A stretch of 34,207 bases of DNA, taken from contig JANQSY010000129.1 in the NCBI GenBank assembly GCA_028279065.1, positions 1 to 34,207 of the forward strand, in the 5' to 3' direction. This document shows, in pieces, positions 1 to 8,098 of this stretch. The notes under the pieces were generated by a model. The model was given only the letters and a program-made list of their open reading frames with translations, was not told where the DNA came from and made no database searches. This DNA comes from Cytophagales bacterium (lineage in GTDB: Bacteria; Bacteroidota; Bacteroidia; Cytophagales; CCMP332). How positions within the stretch are numbered: position 1 is the first letter of the stretch; each line of letters begins with the position of its first letter. Made by a program: the position numbers and the translations under genes.

Positions 1-2
1 CG

Positions 3-257
3 ATTACAACGAGAGCAAGGCACGCCGTGCGGATTGCTTTTAGGGTTCCAGTCACCCCAATTACGAACTGGTTTCCGCTTTGGAATTGGTTTTCCAGGAG
101 CGTTTTCTGTGCCTCTCCAGCTTTTTTTTCTGGATCAAAGGTTTTGTATTCCCATTTATCTGATGGCAGAATCATGCCCGGTGATGTCCCGGAAGAGTTT
201 TGCTTTTCAGCATTTTACCCTGTCAATTCCAAATATGAGATCATTGAAGTCCTTTAA
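3..257 (+). CDS. 3' end of an unidentified protein (partial, frame uncertain)
   Basis: I do not recognise this protein. All three forward frames are largely open at the left edge. The frame ending in TAA at 255-257 has the most gene-like codon pattern (many RNY codons such as GTT, ATT, AAC, GAT and GTC), and its C-terminus reads plausibly (GDVPEEFCFSAFYPVNSKY). It would overlap the start of the next pseudopilin-like gene by 23 nt, which fits the overlapping style of this operon. By position it could be another pseudopilin or a pilus-assembly protein whose N-terminus lies outside the window, but no motif shows this. The competing frame that runs directly into the 235-423 gene cannot be excluded. 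Confidence 0.35.
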   Translation: MTTRARHAVRIAFRVPVTPITNWFPLWNWFSRSVFCASPAFFSGSKVLYSHLSDGRIMPGDVPEEFCFSAFYPVNSKYEIIEVL

Positions 258-423
258 AAGATTTAGGGCGGGCAGCCTAATGGAATTGGTCGTTTGCATG
301 ATATTGATTGCCATTTTTCAATTTCTAATGCTTGGGAATACTTGGCTTCGGGATTCTAAAGCAATGGAATATGATTCTTCCTACGACAGGTATTTTGACA
401 ACAAAACGATGATCTGTGAATAG
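235..423 (+). CDS. short pseudopilin-like protein (type IV prepilin N-terminus)
   Basis: This is a 62-residue protein from the ATG at 235. After a short basic leader (MRSLKSFKRFRA) comes GSLMELVVCMILIAIF, which matches the type IV prepilin / type II secretion pseudopilin signal: cleavage after Ala, glutamate at mature position +5, then a hydrophobic helix. Only about 30 residues follow the helix, so the globular domain is nearly absent; ordinary pseudopilins have 100-200 residues. The frame is open further upstream to the window edge, but the ATG at 235 gives a normal class III leader length. It overlaps the next pseudopilin gene by 8 nt, which points to co-translation. It could be a minor pilus-tip or initiator subunit, or a degenerate copy. 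Confidence 0.6.
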   Translation: MRSLKSFKRFRAGSLMELVVCMILIAIFQFLMLGNTWLRDSKAMEYDSSYDRYFDNKTMICE

Positions 424-904
424 GCTTGGGTCCAGATTGGATGCATTTTCCCTACCTGAGCTTATGATCTCGGTTGGGATTTCCTCAGCTCTGGTCTATT
501 CACTTTGGTTAATGGTGACCTTGTTTCACCAGCGAACCGAGTTTCAAAAGCAAAAGTATCTGCTGTTAGAAAAGATCATTTTTTGGAATGAAGTCCTGGA
601 GAGTGACTTTAAGGAAAGTAGCTTGATCAAAACAATTCCACAAGGCTTTCAATTTGGAATTGGTACGCGCCAAATACAGTACCTGCAACGTGGGGATCAC
701 CTATTCCGATGGGGCCGGCTTGAATTGGATTCCATTCAAATTCTTGATGCTAAGGTCTGCAGATCAGAAAACCGTTTTGGAAAAATCGATGCAATAGTCT
801 TCCGGGGAAGAACCAAGGATTCACTCTTCTTTAGCATTTCGGGGTCAAAGCATTATACATCTGCTGAAATGCTGGAACTCAAAAGAACGAAGGAGGATGA
901 GTAA
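416..904 (+). CDS. pseudopilin-like minor subunit
   Basis: This 162-residue protein has a type IV prepilin N-terminus: a basic leader (MNRLGSRLDA) followed by FSLPELMISVGISSALVYSLWLM, with Glu at +5 of the predicted mature chain and a hydrophobic helix of about 20 residues. The remaining 125 residues look like a small globular domain and I recognise no family motif. The length fits a minor pseudopilin of the GspH/I/J or ComG type. The start overlaps the previous gene by 8 nt, and the stop overlaps the GspF-like gene by 8 nt, so the three are almost certainly one operon. The protein is expected in the inner membrane until processed by a prepilin peptidase, which is not encoded in this window. 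Confidence 0.75.
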   Translation: MNRLGSRLDAFSLPELMISVGISSALVYSLWLMVTLFHQRTEFQKQKYLLLEKIIFWNEVLESDFKESSLIKTIPQGFQFGIGTRQIQYLQRGDHLFRWGRLELDSIQILDAKVCRSENRFGKIDAIVFRGRTKDSLFFSISGSKHYTSAEMLELKRTKEDE

Positions 905-1916
905 GTCCTTTAATATTCCCAAAGAAAAGATCGCTTTGATCGAAGGTTTGGATCATTTGGTTTCCTCTGGTCTTGGTCTTTATGAATCACTATTAGTTCT
1001 TGGAAAGAACCCGGTAGCAAAAGATATCCATTCAGGTCTCAGTTCTGGCCTGGGAGTAGCTGATAGTTTCGGAAGATCAAATTCCTTCAACCAATATGAG
1101 ATGGATCTCATAGAATCAGGAGAAAAGTCTGGAAATCTTGAGGCGGCCTTCAAAGGCATACTCGATCTACAACACTTTAAGAACGAATTGAGATCAAGGA
1201 TACTCAGTGTTTCTATTTATCCACTTCTTGTATTGGTTACAGCATTGGGAACCGTTATTTTCATGGTCGGCTATATTATTCCTTCCTTTCAAGAGGTCTT
1301 CAACCAGTCCCAGGGAGATCTTCCCGAATTGACAAAACTGATTTTTGAACTAAGCAATGTTCTTGAAGCCTGGCTTTCAAGCTTTTCTTTTTGGTTGGGA
1401 GTCATCTTCTTGTTGGTCTTCTTTTTCCTATACCGAGCTCAGTTGGGTGATATCATGCTACTAGTGGGTTTTTCAATTCCTTCAATAAGGACGAGGATAA
1501 TCTCCCTGATCCGGTTTTCCTTTTTTTCTATCATGGCTGTACAGCTAAATGCTGGGATCCCATTTGTACAAGCACTTGAGCAAAGCAAGAAATTCTTGAT
1601 GGTCAAGTCACTGAGAAACAAACTTGACACCTGCTTGGAGATGATCTTAAAGGGCATGACCATTGAAGAGTCCCTTCGGTATATGGATTTCCTAAAGGAT
1701 CCGGAATTGGCTCTGATCCGTTCGGGTGAAAAATCCAATACTCTGATACATGTTTTTAGTGGGATCTCTCGACGATCCGGGATGGCAATTAAAAATGAGG
1801 TTGAGCTAATGGGAAAATTTGTGGAACCGCTAATACTAATAGTGGTGGGAACTATTGTGGGGATCATTTTGGTTGCCTTATACCTTCCAATGTTTCAGTT
1901 AAATCAAATTTTTTAA
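897..1916 (+). CDS. GspF/PilC-type inner-membrane platform protein
   Basis: This 339-residue protein belongs to the T2SSF family. These polytopic platform proteins of type II secretion and type IV pili connect the cytoplasmic assembly ATPase to the growing pseudopilus. Two related cytoplasmic repeats are visible: the first contains IESGEKSGNLEAAF near residue 75, the second IRSGEKSNTLIHVF near residue 280. Each is followed by hydrophobic segments, and the C-terminal helix reads FVEPLILIVVGTIVGIILVA as in GspF proteins. GspF/PilC usually has about 400 residues; the shorter N-terminus here recalls ComGB. The ATG at 897 sits directly behind AGGAGG, which is too close for an ideal ribosome site, so translational coupling from the upstream gene is likely. 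The matching GspE ATPase and GspD secretin are not in this window. Confidence 0.9.
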   Translation: MSKSFNIPKEKIALIEGLDHLVSSGLGLYESLLVLGKNPVAKDIHSGLSSGLGVADSFGRSNSFNQYEMDLIESGEKSGNLEAAFKGILDLQHFKNELRSRILSVSIYPLLVLVTALGTVIFMVGYIIPSFQEVFNQSQGDLPELTKLIFELSNVLEAWLSSFSFWLGVIFLLVFFFLYRAQLGDIMLLVGFSIPSIRTRIISLIRFSFFSIMAVQLNAGIPFVQALEQSKKFLMVKSLRNKLDTCLEMILKGMTIEESLRYMDFLKDPELALIRSGEKSNTLIHVFSGISRRSGMAIKNEVELMGKFVEPLILIVVGTIVGIILVALYLPMFQLNQIF

Positions 1917-1939
1917 TAACCTCTTAAAATGTATTAATC

Positions 1940-2815
1940 ATGAAAACTTTAATCTTCAATTTTCTATTTCTTGGGATCTCTTTTGGTTTATTGGCCCAGT
2001 CTCCTTGGGAAGAGAATGATCCTGGTTCCAAAACAGGCGAGATTTACAGGTCAGGGCCTGTAGGAATAGGGACATTTTCGACCCCTGATGCTCCAAATTG
2101 GCCTTTGTTTCCTTTGCATCTTGTTGGCTTTCAAGAAAGTAGCGATGGAGGGTCCCAAGCACCAAGAATTCAATTAGAACATTCCTATCTAACCAGCTCT
2201 GGATCTTCCGGAGAGCCTAATGAGAATAATGGACCTTCCTCCGCGATTGATGGGGTTGAGCGCCACCTTGTAGGATGGGGAGTGGAAAACCTCAATGGGA
2301 TTTTAAAATTTATCCGAAACGGAGAGACCAAAGTAGAGATCGGATCCACAAAATTCTTGGTTGGAAATGCAAATACCAGTTGTGACCTGCAACTGTTCGG
2401 AAATGCTACGTTTGGGCATCCTGCCGGAGGAGATAGAATGGATATTTTTTCGGATGTATATTTTCATAATGCCACTTCTTTTGCCGGAATAGTAACCTTT
2501 AATGATAAGCTTGTTATTGGAAATGAGTACTCAGGGAATTCGGCCTTCGAACTTTCTGTGGATGGAAACATCCTCTGCCAGGAAGTCACGGTTGAAACGG
2601 TTGAGCAATGGAATGATAAGGTCTTTTCCCCCGAGTATGAGTTAAGGGAGCTGGATGACCTGAAAAGGTTTATTGAAAACAACCGTCATCTTCCCGAGAT
2701 CCCAAGTGAAGAGATAATCAAAGCCCAAGGTTATAACTTGGCTGAAATGGATGCCCTTCTCTTAAAGAAGATCGAAGAGCTTACCCTATATATCCTTAGT
2801 CTGAATGAAAATTAG
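1940..2815 (+). CDS. secreted protein with Bacteroidota 'LPEIPS' C-terminal helix module
   Basis: This 291-residue protein has a Sec signal peptide (MKTLIFNFLFLGISFGLLAQ). The central part is Gly/Asn/Ser-rich with repeated short strands (GPVGIGTFS, LQLFGNATF, FELSVDGNIL), as in fibre-like or phage-tail-like surface proteins. The last 65 residues (from about RELDDLKRFIENNRHLPEIP) match a module common at the end of Bacteroidota tail-fibre-like proteins, usually followed by an extended coiled coil. Here the chain ends at ILSLNEN, without that extension. It starts 23 nt after the GspF-like gene, so it is probably in the same operon and may be exported or displayed by that machine; this is inference. 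No enzymatic motif is seen. Confidence 0.8.
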   Translation: MKTLIFNFLFLGISFGLLAQSPWEENDPGSKTGEIYRSGPVGIGTFSTPDAPNWPLFPLHLVGFQESSDGGSQAPRIQLEHSYLTSSGSSGEPNENNGPSSAIDGVERHLVGWGVENLNGILKFIRNGETKVEIGSTKFLVGNANTSCDLQLFGNATFGHPAGGDRMDIFSDVYFHNATSFAGIVTFNDKLVIGNEYSGNSAFELSVDGNILCQEVTVETVEQWNDKVFSPEYELRELDDLKRFIENNRHLPEIPSEEIIKAQGYNLAEMDALLLKKIEELTLYILSLNEN

Positions 2816-2955
2816 CTTCGCTTCATGGGACTTTTTTGCCCACCTGGATTTAGATAAGTTGAATTCATAAAAGTCGGGGGTTTGATTTTGGTGGGATAAG
2901 GTGTTTTTCTCCTTTTTCACTTGAATGATTTTGCGTCCTTTGCAGCCTGGAAATC

Positions 2956-3696
2956 ATGCTTTTTAAAAGGACACTTAGCGAGGAGCAACTAGAATCTGAG
3001 AAACTGAAGGACTACCAGCGGGTTGTAATGGTACAGATGCTGATCGTTGTCCTTGGAATGGTGTTGGCAGGACTATATGACCCTGGATCGGATACTCCAG
3101 GTGGCCTTTTTGTTAATCTTTTATTTAGCGGATTCGGAGTTCTTTATGCTTTCCTTCTATGGGACATGATGAGGAACTTTACCCAGAACCTGCCTCTGAT
3201 ATCCATAGTATTTTTTGTTTTGATCGGGATCGTAATTACTGGTCTCATCGTTGAAAATCCCTTTATTCAATTCGTACCTGGTGACCTAAGAAGACCATTC
3301 TTAATGGGGATCCATGGAGCATTGTTCCCGATCGAAGTTTTGGTCATCTCCTTCACAATAGTTGATGTCTTTGGAGGAAAATACATGAGCACAGAACGGC
3401 TTTGGGGAGCGGCTTGTGTTTTTTTAATGATTGGAATAAGCTTTGGGAGCCTTTACGATCTGATAAATATTATCCAACCGGGAAGTCTGGGTGAAGAACT
3501 TGAACTAGGCCTTCCCAGTTATACCGAATGCATTTACTATAGTTTCAACGTACTAGGGGGTTTGGATACAGCCTACCCCAATCCCACAAAGCTTGTTCGA
3601 AATCTTGGTGTGATAGAATCCGTTTGGGGAAACTTGTTTACAGTTTTGATCATTGGGAAATTGCTCACCCTGCCTAGCAAGGAGAATAAGAGTTAA
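2956..3696 (+). CDS. six-helix membrane protein resembling a K+ channel, altered pore
   Basis: This 246-residue protein has about six hydrophobic helices (near residues 23-41, 50-70, 80-98, 112-132, 147-165 and 220-240). The C-terminal third resembles the two-helix ion-channel domain: helix 5, then YTECIYYSFNVLGGLDTAYP, then ESVWGNLFTVLIIGKLLTLP, which aligns with the pore helix, filter and inner helix of bacterial K+ channels. Where the canonical filter reads T-x-G-Y-G-D, residues 200-204 here read L-G-G-L-D, so Tyr-Gly are lost but Gly and Asp remain. No arginine-rich voltage sensor is visible. It may be a channel of unusual selectivity or a non-conducting relative. It lies in line upstream of mfd with a 29-nt gap; a functional link to repair is unlikely. 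Confidence 0.7.
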   Translation: MLFKRTLSEEQLESEKLKDYQRVVMVQMLIVVLGMVLAGLYDPGSDTPGGLFVNLLFSGFGVLYAFLLWDMMRNFTQNLPLISIVFFVLIGIVITGLIVENPFIQFVPGDLRRPFLMGIHGALFPIEVLVISFTIVDVFGGKYMSTERLWGAACVFLMIGISFGSLYDLINIIQPGSLGEELELGLPSYTECIYYSFNVLGGLDTAYPNPTKLVRNLGVIESVWGNLFTVLIIGKLLTLPSKENKS

Positions 3697-3725
3697 CTAC
3701 GAGAGCGGTGGAAGGGGAGAAATTA

Positions 3726-6700
3726 ATGAGTATCTACGGACAGGACTCGGTGCTGAGGAGTCGGCTATCAAAGGTGTCGGACTCCAAAAAGACCCATTTC
3801 AAAAATCTATCGGGAAGCCTGCCCTCAGTAATTGTGGCTACCGATTCCCAACTTTCAAAGCGGGATCAATTTATTATCCTCAACGACACTGAAGAAGCGG
3901 GATATTTTTTTGATGATATGAGTCACCTTCTGAGGGATAATGCTGAGATCCTATATTTCCCTCCTTCCTTTAAGAAGCTTTATGAGTTTGAGGAAACTGA
4001 TAATGCCAATGTGGTTTCAAGGGCAGAAGTATTGAGTTCCCTTAGGTCTGATAAACGGAAACCCAGGATAATAGTATCCTGTTCAGAGGCCCTTCCTGAA
4101 AGGGTAATCAGCAAAAAAAACCTGGTTGAGAACTCCGTTGAGATCAGGAAAGGTTCTGAATTGGAGCAGTCCTTTTTGATCGAGTTTTTGAGTGAATATG
4201 GTTTTGAAAAAACCGATTTTGTTTACGAGCCTGGTCAGTTCTCATTAAGAGGGGGGATCATCGATGTTTTTTCTTTTTCAAACGAAAAACCCTTTAGGCT
4301 GGAGTTTTTTGGTGACAGCATAGAAAGTATCAGGGAGTTCAATCCCAATGATCAGTTATCACAGAAGACCCTTGAGGTAGTTAGTATTCTTCCTAACATC
4401 AGATCCGATGAATTTCTTGAAGAAAGGGTCTCCATCTTTGAGTTCTTGGATCGCAATACCCAGATATGGATCAAGGATCTTGACTATTCTTCAAGTATCT
4501 GGGAGAATGTTTTTGGATCTGCTGTTGAAGAATATGACAGGCTAAAAAATGGTAACGGAGATACTCCTGTCGTATTTTCTCCAAAAGAATTATTTGATTC
4601 AGCCAGTGAGGTAATGAAATCCCTGGATCTTTTCAGTATTTGCCAGTTCGGCTTTACTAGATCCGGGGGAAGTTTTGAAGGGATCGACTATTCATCAAGC
4701 CCTCAACCTTCCTTCAATAAGAACTTTGAATTGATCAAAGATGACCTGAAGGAGAAACAGGAATCAGGATATCAGCTATTCATTGCTACGGATCAAATGA
4801 GCTCGGTGGGGAGGATCAACGAGATCTTTAATGAGCTGGATCCGGATCTTTCTTTTCAGATCATTCTACTTGGAATAAAGGAAGGTTTCATTGATGAGCA
4901 GCAAAAAGTGGTTTGCTATACCGAGCATCAACTCTTCGAGAGGTTTTACAGGATAAAAGGTAAGGATAGGTTTTCGAGATCCAGGGCTATCTCGCTTAAC
5001 CAATTGAGGGAACTTCAGATCGGGGACTATGTTACTCATATCGATTTTGGGGTAGGCCGCTTCGTAGGGCTGGAAAAGAGGGAGGTTAACGGAAAAACCC
5101 AGGAATCCATTCGTTTGATCTACCGGGATAATGATATCCTGCTTGTTGGAATCCACGCCTTACATAAGATCTCGAAATATGCCGGAAAAGATGGTGAGGT
5201 TCCAACAATAAGCAAGCTTGGATCGCCAGAATGGGAAAACAAGAAAAAAAGGGCTAAAAGGAAGGTCAAGGATATCGCTAAGGATCTGATCGAACTTTAT
5301 GCTAAAAGAAAAAAAAGCCCTGGTTTTGCTTATTCACCTGATTCCTATTTACAGGCAGAATTAGAGACCTCTTTCCTTTATGAAGACACCCCGGACCAGG
5401 CCAAAGCGACGGACCAGGTCAAAGAAGACATGGAACATCCCCATCCAATGGATAGGCTTGTATGCGGAGATGTGGGATTTGGGAAGACCGAAGTAGCTAT
5501 AAGAGCAGCCTTTAAGGCAGCAACCGAAGGAAAGCAGATCGCAGTGTTGGTTCCAACTACGGTACTTGCACTTCAGCATTTCAAAACTTTCAAAGAAAGA
5601 CTTAAAGATTTTCCGGTTGACATAGAGTACCTCAATCGGTTTCGGACCCAGGCCCAAACCAAAAGAATCCTGAAAAACCTGGAAGAAGGAAAAGCCGACA
5701 TAATTATCGGAACCCATAAGTTGGTCGGAAAAGATGTGAAGTTTAAGGATTTAGGACTTCTGATCATTGATGAAGAGCAAAAGTTTGGGGTTTCCACGAA
5801 AGAAAAACTTAAGAAACTCCGCGTCAATGTTGATGTACTTACCCTAACCGCTACACCGATCCCGAGGACACTTCAATTCTCACTTATGGGTGCCAAGGAC
5901 TTCTCAGTAATCACCACACCACCCCCAAACAGGCAACCGGTACAAACCGAAGTCATGGTATTCAATGAAAAAATCATCAGAGATGCCATTTCTTTTGAGC
6001 TTGCAAGAGGAGGGCAGGTGTTTTTTGTTCATAATAGGATCAAGGACATAGATGAGATCGCAGGAATTGTTAAGAAACTTGTCCCTGAAGCTTCAATTTC
6101 AATAGCTCATGGCCAGATGGATGGGAAGATCCTGGAAAAGACCATGGTAGGATTCATCGAAGGCGAGTATGATATCCTGGTTTCAACCAATATCATTGAG
6201 TCCGGACTTGATATTCCAAATGCGAATACAATTATCATTAACCAAGCCCAGAATTTCGGATTATCAGATCTTCACCAAATGAGGGGAAGGGTTGGCAGGT
6301 CGAATAAAAAAGCGTTTTGTTTTTTCCTTACCCCCCCCCTTACAGGTCTGTCGGGGGATGCAAGGAAAAGGTTGCAAACCCTTTCGGAATTCTCAGAGTT
6401 GGGGGATGGGTATAAAGTGGCAATGAGGGATTTGGATATCAGGGGTGCAGGCAACCTATTGGGTGGTGAGCAAAGCGGTTTTATCAATGATCTCGGGCTT
6501 GAAACTTATCATAGGATCCTTGATGAGGCTGTTCAAGAATTAAAAGAAACAGAATTCAAGGATCTTTTTATGGGAACCGGTGATCCCGAGGAAATTGTCA
6601 AGGATAGCAATCTTGAAACCGATTGGGAGGTTTTGATCCCTGAGGATTATGTGTCCAATATTTCCGAAAGGCTTCGTCTATATACCCGTCTTGATAACCT

Positions 6701-7052
6701 CAAAGATCAATCCGGGGTTGATGGATTCCTGAAGGAGCTTGAAGATAGGTTTGGGCCTGTCCCAGATGAGGTCAATGTCTTGATCAGTCTTCTTCAACTG
6801 AGGTGGATGGCACAAAAGATCGGATTTCAGAAAGTTTCAATAAAAAGCCAAAGGATGAGGTGCTTTTTCCCTGATAAATCACCTGAATATTTTCAGGGAG
6901 AGATGTTTGGGAGAGTCCTGGCTTATGTAAAAAACCACCCGAAGGAATCCAGTTTAAAGGAGGTTAGGGGAACTCTGATCCTTTCTTTTTCCTCCGTAGA
7001 TAATGTTTCTAAAGCACAGCGGGTACTGGGGGAAATTCTTAATAATGAGTAA
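3726..7052 (+). CDS. mfd: transcription-repair coupling factor Mfd
   Basis: Mfd uses ATP-driven translocation to remove RNA polymerase stalled at DNA lesions and recruits UvrA. The product has 1108 residues, the usual length. The N-terminal third is the UvrB-like region. The RNA-polymerase-interacting CarD-like domain starts near residue 430 (LQIGDYVTHIDFGVGRFVGL). The helicase core follows, with Walker A GDVGFGKT near 580, LLIIDEEQ near 682, LTATPIPRTL, and the Mfd/RecG motif QMRGRVGRSNKKAFCFF. The C-terminal domain ends after RFGPVPDEV. I chose the ATG at 3726 over a GTG 18 nt upstream because AAGGGGAG lies 6-14 nt before it. A run of nine C at 6331-6339 codes for Thr-Pro-Pro within the translocase and is a potential slippage site. 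Confidence 0.97.
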   Translation: MSIYGQDSVLRSRLSKVSDSKKTHFKNLSGSLPSVIVATDSQLSKRDQFIILNDTEEAGYFFDDMSHLLRDNAEILYFPPSFKKLYEFEETDNANVVSRAEVLSSLRSDKRKPRIIVSCSEALPERVISKKNLVENSVEIRKGSELEQSFLIEFLSEYGFEKTDFVYEPGQFSLRGGIIDVFSFSNEKPFRLEFFGDSIESIREFNPNDQLSQKTLEVVSILPNIRSDEFLEERVSIFEFLDRNTQIWIKDLDYSSSIWENVFGSAVEEYDRLKNGNGDTPVVFSPKELFDSASEVMKSLDLFSICQFGFTRSGGSFEGIDYSSSPQPSFNKNFELIKDDLKEKQESGYQLFIATDQMSSVGRINEIFNELDPDLSFQIILLGIKEGFIDEQQKVVCYTEHQLFERFYRIKGKDRFSRSRAISLNQLRELQIGDYVTHIDFGVGRFVGLEKREVNGKTQESIRLIYRDNDILLVGIHALHKISKYAGKDGEVPTISKLGSPEWENKKKRAKRKVKDIAKDLIELYAKRKKSPGFAYSPDSYLQAELETSFLYEDTPDQAKATDQVKEDMEHPHPMDRLVCGDVGFGKTEVAIRAAFKAATEGKQIAVLVPTTVLALQHFKTFKERLKDFPVDIEYLNRFRTQAQTKRILKNLEEGKADIIIGTHKLVGKDVKFKDLGLLIIDEEQKFGVSTKEKLKKLRVNVDVLTLTATPIPRTLQFSLMGAKDFSVITTPPPNRQPVQTEVMVFNEKIIRDAISFELARGGQVFFVHNRIKDIDEIAGIVKKLVPEASISIAHGQMDGKILEKTMVGFIEGEYDILVSTNIIESGLDIPNANTIIINQAQNFGLSDLHQMRGRVGRSNKKAFCFFLTPPLTGLSGDARKRLQTLSEFSELGDGYKVAMRDLDIRGAGNLLGGEQSGFINDLGLETYHRILDEAVQELKETEFKDLFMGTGDPEEIVKDSNLETDWEVLIPEDYVSNISERLRLYTRLDNLKDQSGVDGFLKELEDRFGPVPDEVNVLISLLQLRWMAQKIGFQKVSIKSQRMRCFFPDKSPEYFQGEMFGRVLAYVKNHPKESSLKEVRGTLILSFSSVDNVSKAQRVLGEILNNE

Positions 7053-7102
7053 AAGAATCTGGATAAATCCCTAATTTTAATTTCTACCAAATCAAAGAGA
7101 TC

Positions 7103-8098
7103 ATGCTAAAAAAGATTCTTTACGGGTTTTTAGCCCTAATTGCCCTAATAATTTTGGTTTCCTTCTTTCTGCCTGGAACGGCGCACGTAGAAAGGACCAC
7201 TGAGATCAATGCACCAGCTGCAAAAGTATTCCCCCTTCTCAATGACCTGAAGGCTTGGGATGTTTGGTCTCCCTGGGATGCCAAAGATCCGGATATGGCC
7301 AAAACATGGGGCGAAGTAACATCGGGTGAAGGAGCCACATATAGTTGGGAAGGAGATCCTGAGCAGGTTGGTTCCGGGACCATGACCATTACTGAAGTAA
7401 TTGAAAACCAAAAAGTCGTTACCCAACTGGATTTTGGTGACCAGGGAACAGCCATGGGAGGTTTCGATCTTTCCGAGAGCGATGGAGTCACCAAGGTTAC
7501 CTGGTACTTTGATACAGATGTATCCAGTCCATTTTTAATCGGTAAATACTTCGGGATGATGATGGATGGATTTGTTGGGCCCGACTTTGAAGCCGGATTG
7601 AACAACCTTAAAGAATATATTGAAGCCATGCCACCTTACTCAATTGAAATTGCCGAAACAACCTTTGGAGATATTCACTACCTTTTTATTAGAGGCGTTT
7701 GTGCTCAGTCAGACCTCCAACCAAATATGGAGGAACGTGCAGGAGTTTTGATGGGATATGTGGGTGAGTCAGGTGTTGAAGTGGCGGGAATGCCATTTTC
7801 CATGTATCATTCATGGGGTGATGAAGTGGATTTCGCATTTTGCATTCCTGTAAGCGGAGAAATGGACATTGACCATGAAAGCATAGAATATGCATATATG
7901 GAGGAAGCAACCTTTGTTAAAGGAACTCATGTAGGGGCCTATGACCACCTGGGGACTTCATACGACGAGATCCAGAGGTACCTGGAGGACAATGCCATCA
8001 TGTCCAAGGGACCGGCAGTGGAATACTACGAGAACGATCCGGGAGAAGTTGAAGAAGCAGATCTGATCACATCGATCTATTTTCCTAAGGATTCTTAA
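7103..8098 (+). CDS. SRPBCC-domain protein fused to a GyrI-like domain
   Basis: This 331-residue protein starts with one hydrophobic helix (ILYGFLALIALIILVSFFLP), probably a membrane anchor. Residues about 28-170 form an SRPBCC/polyketide-cyclase-like ligand-binding domain (start HVERTTEINAPAAKVFPLLNDLKAW, here cited in part: EINAPAAKVFPLLNDL). Residues about 180-331 resemble the GyrI/AraC-effector-binding fold, ending VEYYENDPGEVEEADLITSI. Proteins with this arrangement are common in Bacteroidota, with no defined substrate; a role in binding small hydrophobic or stress-related ligands is inference. It lies 50 nt downstream of mfd. Its stop overlaps the stop of the convergent lipoprotein gene in the shared TTAA, and its likely terminator is the hairpin at 8138-8160. 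Confidence 0.85.
   Translation: MLKKILYGFLALIALIILVSFFLPGTAHVERTTEINAPAAKVFPLLNDLKAWDVWSPWDAKDPDMAKTWGEVTSGEGATYSWEGDPEQVGSGTMTITEVIENQKVVTQLDFGDQGTAMGGFDLSESDGVTKVTWYFDTDVSSPFLIGKYFGMMMDGFVGPDFEAGLNNLKEYIEAMPPYSIEIAETTFGDIHYLFIRGVCAQSDLQPNMEERAGVLMGYVGESGVEVAGMPFSMYHSWGDEVDFAFCIPVSGEMDIDHESIEYAYMEEATFVKGTHVGAYDHLGTSYDEIQRYLEDNAIMSKGPAVEYYENDPGEVEEADLITSIYFPKDS

Noticed and set aside
3708-3725. GTG start of mfd at 3708
   Set aside because: The ATG at 3726 has AAGGGGAG at a proper distance; the GTG lies before this purine-rich site.
7120-7629. 169-residue open frame on the minus strand opposite the SRPBCC/GyrI gene
   Set aside because: Low-complexity Ser/Pro/Thr-rich product without motif; the plus-strand gene has clear domains and normal codon use.
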